NCBI GenBank assembly: GCA_020403265.1
Contig: JADBXZ010000014.1
Span: 124,001-188,000 of the forward strand
Direction: 5' to 3'
Length of the DNA: 64,000 bases
From: Bacteroidota bacterium
GTDB lineage: Bacteria; Bacteroidota; Bacteroidia; B-17B0; Aurantibacillaceae
Shown here: positions 57,024 to 64,000 of the stretch, piece by piece
How the letters are laid out: each line of letters starts with the position of its first letter
How positions within the stretch are numbered: the first letter of the stretch is position 1
The notes under the pieces: model-generated
Told to the model about the DNA's origin: nothing
What the model saw: the letters and a program-made list of their open reading frames with translations, nothing else
The model's database searches: none
Translations under genes and position numbers: made by a program

Positions 57024-57611
57024 ATGTTATCAGCTGATACCTTATCGACCATTCAAAAACAAGACAAGGAAGCCATCCGCCATGTTTTTGAAGAGTATTA
57101 TCCAACGGTTTACAATATCTGTTTACGTTATTGCAAAAACGATACCCAAGCCAAAGAAGCTGTTAACCTGAGTTTCGATGCTATTTTCGATGCCATTCAA
57201 TCCACCAAAAATTTAACATCGATACAATTAACTGAATTTATAAAAAGTAAAACCATTCAATGTTGTATTGAGTTGGTTAAAAGTATCCGGAGTGAGTATT
57301 ATGTGGCCAGCACTGTTTATGCCAACTCCCCTTCTGCTAAAAATTATAATTTGTTTGAAGATACTACCATTATTGATTATAACGCCATTAACAGTGATGT
57401 GCTGATAAAAACCATTCAACAATTGGTTCCATCACAACGTTTGATATTTAATTTGCATGTATTGGATGGTTATAATTTGCAGGACTCGTCGTTATTACTT
57501 GAAGCCAATGAACAAACGGCTAAAAGTAATTTAGAAAAAGCACGCTTTAACCTGCAAAAAGGTATTGAGAAAAACTTTAAAGCAATGAAGCAACATGAGC
57601 AGTCATTTTAA
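57024..57611 (+). CDS. ECF-type RNA polymerase sigma factor-like protein
   Basis: The 195-residue protein has a region 2-like start (AIRHVFEEYYPTVYNICLRYCKN) and a region 4-like end (LVPSQRLIFNLHVLDGYNLQDSSLLLEANEQTAKSNLEKAR). The middle is more divergent than in typical ECF factors. It overlaps the next gene by 17 nt. Together the genes look like a sigma/anti-sigma pair. Confidence 0.75.
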   Translation: MLSADTLSTIQKQDKEAIRHVFEEYYPTVYNICLRYCKNDTQAKEAVNLSFDAIFDAIQSTKNLTSIQLTEFIKSKTIQCCIELVKSIRSEYYVASTVYANSPSAKNYNLFEDTTIIDYNAINSDVLIKTIQQLVPSQRLIFNLHVLDGYNLQDSSLLLEANEQTAKSNLEKARFNLQKGIEKNFKAMKQHEQSF

Positions 57612-58416
57612 TTATGAAATAGATGAAAAGTCGTTGCGACAAAAGCTGTTGAATTATAGTTCTCCGTTGGATAATGATGCATGGCAACGTTTCGAAACGC
57701 ATCGCAATCAAAAACCAAAAAGCAGTTCTATCGAGTCAGCATTCAAAAACATTCAATTCGGGATTAATAAAAGTGTTGTGTTACCATTAGTTTTTGGAAC
57801 GGTAATTATTGCTTTTTCATATTTACTTTATAATTTTATTAGCATTAACACCACCAAAAAGAAAGCTGAGCTAGAGATTAAAACCAGCAAAATGGCAAAC
57901 TATGCCTCAAATAAACTTAGCCAGAAAAACATTAAAATAACCGCCGCTCCGGTAAAAAAAGATACTATTTTACAAGACTCTTTACCCATCGCCGCCAATC
58001 CTTCTTTAACAGCTACACCAACCGTTGAATTGGTTGCAAGTACAAAAAGTACAACACCTGAAATCAAAACCGAGACTAAAACTGAGTTAACGTTAGCTAA
58101 CACCAACTCGTCAGGTAAAAAAATAAGTATTCCTTCCGGCGAGAGCATTTACCCCTCACCTAGTATTAAAACGAGTCCAATTGCCACAACAAGCAGTAAA
58201 ATTACTTACTACCAAATCAGTGAAACTGTTTACTTTCTTAAATTGGAATACTCGCAAAACGGCGAACTTAAGCAAGGCTATTTCAGAAAGAGTTCCTTTG
58301 AAAATAAATCAACCCCTTCAACCGCCAAAAAGAAAACCAAAGCTGAAACGTTGGAATCGGCTCCTATGCCCAGCTTAATAGGTAATCAAGAAGAAAAAGA
58401 AATTGAATTAAGATAA
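57595..58416 (+). CDS. Single-pass membrane protein, candidate anti-sigma factor
   Basis: The 273-residue protein has a short cytoplasmic part of about 55 residues, one membrane helix (VVLPLVFGTVIIAFSYLLYNF) and a Ser/Thr/Lys-rich periplasmic region. No zinc-binding anti-sigma motif was seen, so the role is inferred from topology and overlap with the sigma-like gene. Its end overlaps the convergent purN by 9 nt. Confidence 0.6.
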   Translation: MSSHFNYEIDEKSLRQKLLNYSSPLDNDAWQRFETHRNQKPKSSSIESAFKNIQFGINKSVVLPLVFGTVIIAFSYLLYNFISINTTKKKAELEIKTSKMANYASNKLSQKNIKITAAPVKKDTILQDSLPIAANPSLTATPTVELVASTKSTTPEIKTETKTELTLANTNSSGKKISIPSGESIYPSPSIKTSPIATTSSKITYYQISETVYFLKLEYSQNGELKQGYFRKSSFENKSTPSTAKKKTKAETLESAPMPSLIGNQEEKEIELR

Positions 58417-58974
58417 AAAGCTTTCCACCGCTTTAGGCAAGTACTCAAATTCTAGCAACCTTATTTTTTGACTTAAACTTTCAGGTGTATCATTTTCTGT
58501 GACTTGGCATTTTGCTTGTAAAATAATTTTACCTTCATCATAAGCCTCATTAACATAGTGAATGGTAATGCCCGATTCGGTTTCCCCGGATTTAATCACG
58601 GCTTCATGCACATGATGGCCATACATGCCTTTACCACCATATTTTGGTAACAGAGATGGGTGTATATTTATAATGCGATTCGGAAAAGCTTTCACAAAAG
58701 CCTCCGGAATTTTTAATAAAAAGCCTGCCAATACAATCAAATCTATTTTTTCAACTTTCAAAAATTCAATTAATTGATCGGTGTAATCATTTAACGCCGA
58801 TTTACTTACCAATTGCACATTTTTTTTAAATCGTTCGGCACGGGCAATTACGCCGGCTTCACTATTGTTGGTAATTATTAATTTAAACTTGATTCGGGTA
58901 TCATTTGCAAAATATTTAAAGAGATTTTCGGCGTTGGTTCCTTCGCCGCTTGCAAATATTGCTACGTTTATCAT
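58408..58974 (-). CDS. purN: Phosphoribosylglycinamide formyltransferase
   Basis: The 188-residue protein has the GAR-binding loop ASGEGTNAENL, the catalytic NIHPSLLPKYGGKGMYG (Asn and His) and the Asp in NEAYDEG. It transfers a formyl group from 10-formyltetrahydrofolate in purine synthesis. Length and motifs are normal. Confidence 0.96.
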   Translation of the reverse strand: MINVAIFASGEGTNAENLFKYFANDTRIKFKLIITNNSEAGVIARAERFKKNVQLVSKSALNDYTDQLIEFLKVEKIDLIVLAGFLLKIPEAFVKAFPNRIINIHPSLLPKYGGKGMYGHHVHEAVIKSGETESGITIHYVNEAYDEGKIILQAKCQVTENDTPESLSQKIRLLEFEYLPKAVESFLS

Positions 58975-59088
58975 TGGACAAATTTACTCATTAATACCAA
59001 GTTGATTTATAAAAATCAAGTGAAAAGTTAATGAACTCTTAACAACCTACCCAAAAATTGAATAAGTTGTTTAAAAAAGTACATTTTT

Positions 59089-59122
59089 TTGTTGCACCCC
59101 CCCATATTTTGACCTACTTTTG
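59089..59122 (+). promoter_or_regulatory. Promoter of glutamine synthetase III
   Basis: TTG boxes at 59089-59091 and 59092-59094 precede TACTTTTG (59115-59122), an exact TAnnTTTG, with spacings of 23 and 20 nt. Transcription would begin about 6 nt later, leaving a leader of about 45 nt to the ATG at 59172. This rules against the TTG start in the ORF track. Confidence 0.6.
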
Positions 59123-59171
59123 TAAAAAAAATGAGTTTTTTACAATAACCCCCCCTAAAAAATACAAAATT

Positions 59172-61367
59172 ATGAACACAAGACGAATTTTAGCCATGCA
59201 GGATGTTGTTAACCGAACACCCGTGGAATTTAAGAAAAACCAAAATCAACAGGTATCTCAATACTACGGCAGTAAAGTATTTGGAAATGATGCCATGCGC
59301 GAATTTTTAAGTGAAGAAGCCTACAAAAGTATTCAACAGAGCATGAATGAAGGCACAACGGTTGACAGAAAAGTAGCAGATCAAATTGCTGCTTGCATGA
59401 AAGCCTGGGCTCAAAGTCATGGCGTAACACATTATACACACTGGTTTCAACCACTAAGCGGCACCACTGCCGAAAAACATGATGGATTTTTTGAACCAAT
59501 TGAAGGCGGCCGAGCAATTGAACGATTTAGCGGAAACGCCTTAGTTCAGCAAGAACCGGACGCTTCTTCTTTTCCGAATGGTGGTATTCGGAATACGTTT
59601 GAAGCAAGAGGTTATACGGCATGGGACCCAACGTCACCTGCTTTTATTTGGGGCGATACACTTTGCATCCCAACCATTTTTATTTCATATACCGGCGAAA
59701 GTTTAGATTTTAAAACACCTTTACTAAAATCGTTAAGTGCCTTAGATAAAGCCGCAACCGATGTTTGCAACAGTTATTTTGATAAAAATGTTACCAAAGT
59801 TATTGCTACCCTTGGTTGGGAACAAGAGTACTTTTTAATTGATGCAGCTTTATACCACATCCGTTTTGATTTACAACAAACGGGTCGTACCTTATTTGGC
59901 CATGCCCCTGCTAAAGGCCAGCAATTGGAAGACCATTACTGGGGCTCGATTCCGGAGCGTGTAGCTGCGTTTATGCGGGATTTTGAATATGAAGCTCATT
60001 TATTAGGGATACCGGTTCGTACCCGCCATAACGAAGTTGCGCCGGCACAGTTTGAATGTGCTCCTATTTTTGAAGAAGCTAATTTAGCAGTAGACCATAA
60101 CATCTTGTTAATGGACATCATGGAAAAAGTAGCCATTCGTCATAACTTCAGAGTATTGTTGCATGAAAAACCATACGCAGGAGTAAACGGTAGTGGTAAA
60201 CATAACAATTGGAGTTTAGCCACCAATACAGGCAAAAACTTATTATCGCCGGGCAAAACGCCTAAAACCAACTTGCAGTTTTTAACCTTCTTTGTTAACA
60301 CCATTAAAGCCGTTTATGAGCATGCCGATTTAATGCGAGCCTCTATTGCATCTGCCAACAACGATCACCGTTTAGGAGCTAACGAAGCTCCGCCGGCAAT
60401 TATGAGTGTGTTTTTAGGAGAACAATTATCAAACGTGTTAGATGAATTAGAAAAGGCTGTACATGCAGGCAAACTATCGCCTGAAGAAAAAACGGCCCTT
60501 AAATTAAACATCGGTAAAATACCTGATATTTTATTAGATAACACCGATCGTAACCGCACCAGTCCGTTTGCATTTACCGGCAATAAATTTGAATTTAGAG
60601 CGGTTGGTTCATCGGCCAACTGCGGATGGCCTATGACCGTTTTAAACTCAATAATGGCTGAACAATTAATTAAGTTTAAAAAAGATGTTGAAGCTTTAAT
60701 TGCTAAAAAAATTGATAAAGATGATGCGATTTTTCATGTATTGAAAAACTATATTTCTGAAAGTAAAAAAATACGTTTTGAAGGGAATGGATATGGTGAT
60801 GCCTGGAAAGCCGAAGCTAAAAAACGAGGCTTAAACAACATTCCAACAACGCCTGGTGCTTTAGAAGCCATGATTTCTAAAAAGTCATTACAACTATTTG
60901 AGCAGTTAGGCATTTTAAATCACCGCGAACAAGAAGCTCGCTACGAAATTGCTCTGGAAACTTACACTAAAAAAATCCAGATTGAAAGTAGAATCATTGC
61001 TGACATGGTGAATAATCAAATCATTCCTAGTGCGTTAACGTATCAAAAAACATTAACTGACAACGTGGTAGGTTTAAAATCTATTTTAAGTGCAGCCGAA
61101 TTTAAAAAAGCAGCAGATACGCAATTAAGCTTAATTAAAGAAATCAGTGAAAGAGTTGCCATTATCAAAAAGGCAGCTGATGACATGACCGAGGAACGCA
61201 AAAAGGCCAACACCTTAGATAGCGCCAAAAAACAAGCTCATGCCTATTGCGAAAAAGTAAAACCATTTTTTGAACAAATACGTTATAATGTAGATAAATT
61301 GGAGAACATTACTGATGATGCCACTTGGCCTCTGCCAAAATACAGAGAGATGCTTTATTTGAGATGA
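59172..61367 (+). CDS. glnN: Type III glutamine synthetase
   Basis: The 731-residue protein (track start 59058 rejected: it lies upstream of the promoter) matches the long type III family. It has the N-terminal domain (FGNDAMREFLSEEAYKSI), the catalytic GWEQEYFLID, TRHNEVAPAQFE and the ATP-site GVNGSGKHNNWS, and ends in a long helical C-terminal part. It makes glutamine from glutamate and ammonia. No nitrogen-regulation gene is adjacent. Confidence 0.95.
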   Translation: MNTRRILAMQDVVNRTPVEFKKNQNQQVSQYYGSKVFGNDAMREFLSEEAYKSIQQSMNEGTTVDRKVADQIAACMKAWAQSHGVTHYTHWFQPLSGTTAEKHDGFFEPIEGGRAIERFSGNALVQQEPDASSFPNGGIRNTFEARGYTAWDPTSPAFIWGDTLCIPTIFISYTGESLDFKTPLLKSLSALDKAATDVCNSYFDKNVTKVIATLGWEQEYFLIDAALYHIRFDLQQTGRTLFGHAPAKGQQLEDHYWGSIPERVAAFMRDFEYEAHLLGIPVRTRHNEVAPAQFECAPIFEEANLAVDHNILLMDIMEKVAIRHNFRVLLHEKPYAGVNGSGKHNNWSLATNTGKNLLSPGKTPKTNLQFLTFFVNTIKAVYEHADLMRASIASANNDHRLGANEAPPAIMSVFLGEQLSNVLDELEKAVHAGKLSPEEKTALKLNIGKIPDILLDNTDRNRTSPFAFTGNKFEFRAVGSSANCGWPMTVLNSIMAEQLIKFKKDVEALIAKKIDKDDAIFHVLKNYISESKKIRFEGNGYGDAWKAEAKKRGLNNIPTTPGALEAMISKKSLQLFEQLGILNHREQEARYEIALETYTKKIQIESRIIADMVNNQIIPSALTYQKTLTDNVVGLKSILSAAEFKKAADTQLSLIKEISERVAIIKKAADDMTEERKKANTLDSAKKQAHAYCEKVKPFFEQIRYNVDKLENITDDATWPLPKYREMLYLR

Positions 61368-61742
61368 GAAGTTAGATTTTTACTTTTAACAACAAAAATT
61401 AAGCGAGGGGATTTTCTCTCGCTTTTTTGTTTACCAACAATTAAAAATTACTTAAACAGGAGTTGCTTTGGGTTCACTCAAAAACGTAAATATCCCAATT
61501 AACAAATGTTTTGAGGCTTAAATCCCTTTTTAAGTGAAAGCCTTTTTGTACTTTTTAGCGAAAATTCTTGCAGATAAAACCAAGTTTCCCTTCCGTTTTT
61601 GGCTTGATAAAAATTAACAGACACGTCGTTAGCCCTGCTTACCGGATGCAGGTCAGTTCGAAGTATTTTTATACCTCTTCACTGCGCTGCCTCGATTCAG
61701 TTAAATTTTATACATATTGATTGAGTCCACTTACCTGAGCCA
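61368..61742. other. Intergenic region with terminator and a 60-codon open frame
   Basis: This 375-nt gap holds the glutamine synthetase terminator. Beyond it, the - strand frame 61499-61678 stays open for 60 codons (RTDLHPVSRANDVSVNFYQ, then GRETWFYLQEFSLKSTKR) and reads like coding sequence, but has no ATG. It may be a gene remnant. I do not recognise it. Confidence 0.35.
61401..61424 (+). terminator. Terminator of glutamine synthetase III
   Basis: AAGCGAGGGG pairs with TTCTCTCGCTT (two G-T pairs) around a short loop and runs into six T. It lies 34 nt past the stop. Confidence 0.8.
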
Positions 61743-63047
61743 TTACCGCAAAATCAACAAACGATTGGCATCAAGCTTAATAAATATAAATAACAAAATA
61801 GTAAAACTCCATAATGAAGACCCACCATAACTAAAAAAGGGTAAAGGAATACCAATCACCGGCACTAAACCAATCGTCATTCCTATATTGACTGCCAGGT
61901 GAAAAAACAATATGGCTGCTACACCGTAACCATATATTCTACTAAAGTCAGATCGTTGTCTTTCTGCTAAAAAAATCACACGCAAAATTAAAAACAGTTC
62001 TAAAAAGATAACAGTAACACTTCCAACAAAGCCCCACTCCTCTCCTACCGTACAAAAAATAAAGTCAGTATCTTGCTCCGGAACAAAATCATATTTCGTT
62101 TGTGTACCTTGTAAGTAACCTTTACCCAAAAATCCTCCGCTACCAATGGCAATTTTACTTTGATTCACATTATAACCCTTTCCTTTTGGATCTTCCTTCT
62201 TTTGTAATAATATATCAATCCTATCTTTTTGATGAGGTTCGAGATGATTATACACAAAGTCAGTAGTGAAAACAATACCTGCACCTAATAAATAAAATAA
62301 AGCAATGATGATTAAATTTTTTCTTGTGCGCGGCACAAATAAAAACGAGCTAAGAGCAATAATGCCTAAACTGATTAATAGCGTTGGCGTATTTGTTACC
62401 ACCAATGCCACTATAAATAAAATAACGGCCAGCAACCCAAAAATTAAAAAATTAACTGATAGTCCTTCACGATACAAAACAATAATAAATGCCACCATTA
62501 CAATAGCTAAACCGGTTTCATCTTGTAATTTTTTGATGATGAGTAAGGGCAATAAAATAAACAACAGAGCATAAAATGTGTTCTTATAATTTTTAACTAA
62601 ATCTTTAAGCCTTAAACGAAACTGTTGATTAACGATAATTTGACGATTGCTTAAAAATTTAGCCAATGCCAAATTAACGGCAAACTTCATGAATTCGGCC
62701 GGCTGTAATCCAAAACCTCCTACTCCAAACCACGACTTACTGCCTTTAATTTCTCGACCTAAAAACACAACCAAAATATTTGCAACGATTAACACGGCGT
62801 AAAAACCATACGCAAAAACAGTGTAAAAATTGGCATCTATGATCAGAATGCTGGTGGCAATAATAAAAGCTGTTCCTATCCAAATTAATTGTTTACCATA
62901 TTTTTGAGAGGTGTCAAATATGCTCTGATACTCCTCATTATAAACAGCGGCATAAATATTTAACCAGCCTAACAGCACCAATACTAAATAGGTAAATACT
63001 GTTACCAGGTCTACCCCATAAAACATGCTATTATCGTTTCTTCCCAT
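61743..63047 (-). CDS. rodA: Rod-shape-determining protein RodA (SEDS glycosyltransferase)
   Basis: The 434-residue membrane protein is of the FtsW/RodA/SpoVE family. It has about ten membrane segments, the LQPAEFMKFAVNLALAKFL stretch, the conserved EQDTDFIFCTVGEEWGFVG loop and a C-terminal PLPFFSYGGSSLW. It polymerises peptidoglycan strands during elongation. It follows penicillin-binding protein 2 with a 38-nt gap, the usual pairing of enzyme partners. Confidence 0.93.
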   Translation of the reverse strand: MGRNDNSMFYGVDLVTVFTYLVLVLLGWLNIYAAVYNEEYQSIFDTSQKYGKQLIWIGTAFIIATSILIIDANFYTVFAYGFYAVLIVANILVVFLGREIKGSKSWFGVGGFGLQPAEFMKFAVNLALAKFLSNRQIIVNQQFRLRLKDLVKNYKNTFYALLFILLPLLIIKKLQDETGLAIVMVAFIIVLYREGLSVNFLIFGLLAVILFIVALVVTNTPTLLISLGIIALSSFLFVPRTRKNLIIIALFYLLGAGIVFTTDFVYNHLEPHQKDRIDILLQKKEDPKGKGYNVNQSKIAIGSGGFLGKGYLQGTQTKYDFVPEQDTDFIFCTVGEEWGFVGSVTVIFLELFLILRVIFLAERQRSDFSRIYGYGVAAILFFHLAVNIGMTIGLVPVIGIPLPFFSYGGSSLWSFTILLFIFIKLDANRLLILR

Positions 63048-63085
63048 TTTTAAGTACTCTGTTCTTTTCTGAGTTCTATTTTTTA

Positions 63086-64000
63086 TTAATGACCTTCAGG
63101 TATTAAATTTTTGCCATGAATTAAATCAGCTTCTAAGATTCGTTTTTCAACATCAGGTCTTAAAGTTTTACCTCTTAAATATTTCTCTATCATTAATGTA
63201 ACAACCGGAGCAGCCCAGGTGTTACCAAAGCCGGCATTTTCAACAATACAAGCAATGGCAATTTTAGGATTATCGCGAGGAGCAAAAGCTAAAAACACGG
63301 AGTGATCTTTTCCACCCGGATTTTGAGCTGTTCCTGTTTTTCCACAAACCACAATATCTTTAAGTCGGTTAGAAAACGCCGTACCACCGGGTTCAAGAGC
63401 GCCTTGCATCCCGTCAATCACATTTTGATAAGCTTCCTGATTTTGAACACCAACATAATGTTTTGTTTTGAATTTGGAATCAATATATTTTTCATTTCCA
63501 ACACCTTTAATACAATGCGGTGTATAATAATAGCCCCGATTGGCAATAGTAGCCACTACATTTGCCATTTGATAAGGCACAAGTAGTAACTCAGCTTGTC
63601 CAATTCCTAATGAAACCACCGTATTGCTACGCCAACCATTTTCGCCAAAAACTTTGTTATAGTACTTTACAGATGGCACGTTACCCGGTTTGTCGTATGG
63701 TAAATCTGTATTTAACTTAGTTCCGGGGCCAAACGTCATTACCATGTCACGCCAGTGGTTATAACCATCAATAAACTTCGGGTATTTTTTTTGATCTACT
63801 ATTTCACGAAAAACATAACTATAATATGAGTTACAAGAGGTGGCAATACTACCAATTAAATTTTTTCCGCCACCATGCGCATGGCATTTTGGTTTACCTC
63901 CCATTGGTGGATATCCCATTGCGCATGGGAAACTTGTATTGCGATTAATCAAACCGTCATTTTGTGCAATTAAAGCGCCAATTAATTTAAAAATAGACCC
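63086..64000 (-). CDS. mrdA: Penicillin-binding protein 2, C-terminal part (runs off window)
   Basis: The frame stays open to the right edge, so the track start (a TTG at 63952) is artificial. Translation from the edge begins SIFKLIGALIAQ, where SIFK is the SxxK active-site motif. SCN (SxN) and KTGT (CGKTGTAQN) follow. Only the transpeptidase half is in the window. It cross-links peptidoglycan with RodA during elongation. Confidence 0.92.
   Translation of the reverse strand, partial: GSIFKLIGALIAQNDGLINRNTSFPCAMGYPPMGGKPKCHAHGGGKNLIGSIATSCNSYYSYVFREIVDQKKYPKFIDGYNHWRDMVMTFGPGTKLNTDLPYDKPGNVPSVKYYNKVFGENGWRSNTVVSLGIGQAELLLVPYQMANVVATIANRGYYYTPHCIKGVGNEKYIDSKFKTKHYVGVQNQEAYQNVIDGMQGALEPGGTAFSNRLKDIVVCGKTGTAQNPGGKDHSVFLAFAPRDNPKIAIACIVENAGFGNTWAAPVVTLMIEKYLRGKTLRPDVEKRILEADLIHGKNLIPEGH

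Overview
The window looks like chromosomal DNA of a member of the Bacteroidota. It is strongly AT-rich, and genes mostly lack Shine-Dalgarno-like sequences. It carries a TonB-dependent receptor with an N-terminal carboxypeptidase-regulatory-like domain, LytS/LytTR pairs, a subtilase with a type IX secretion C-terminal tail, a type III glutamine synthetase and a eukaryote-like class Ia ribonucleotide reductase. A few upstream regions match the phylum's promoter pattern (TTG/TTTG, about 20 nt, TAnnTTTG). I cannot name a genus from the sequence alone. No tRNA, rRNA, CRISPR array or transposase gene was seen.

Layout. 0.2-4.4 kb: tightly spaced + strand run of TonB-dependent receptor, LytS-type kinase and LytTR regulator. 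4.4-20.9 kb: mostly - strand genes, including a DUF2490 protein, a small MscS-domain protein, a SxxK serine hydrolase, a lipoprotein, an arginase-fold protein, the E2 subunit of a 2-oxoacid dehydrogenase, mnmA, alanine dehydrogenase, fabD, a MerR regulator and a large secreted subtilase. 20.9-27.9 kb: Ppx/GppA phosphatase, an NtrC-like regulator without a DNA-binding domain, carbonic anhydrase with a SulP transporter, a WD40 protein, a META-domain protein and an exported DsbA/FrnE-like protein. 27.9-36.5 kb: TPR histidine kinase and LytTR regulator lying directly downstream of a complete RND efflux operon. 36.6-44.6 kb: poorly characterised envelope proteins and a large BNR/sortilin-like exoprotein.

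44.7-53.0 kb is the most unusual part. Five defence or toxin-antitoxin units lie side by side: antitoxin/RelE/DUF2442; antitoxin plus a broken RelE; an MmeI-like type IIL restriction-modification enzyme plus a DUF4268 protein; an Abi-alpha protein; and a stand-alone RelA/SpoT-domain protein. They alternate one-for-one with five copies of a dispersed noncoding repeat, all in the same orientation. The repeat lies just past the 3' end of each - strand unit. This resembles a cassette array, although no integrase or conserved attC core was seen.

53.0-64.0 kb returns to core genes: nrdA, nrdB, a degenerate ECF sigma factor with a likely anti-sigma partner, purN, glutamine synthetase III, rodA and the C-terminal part of penicillin-binding protein 2, which runs off the right edge.
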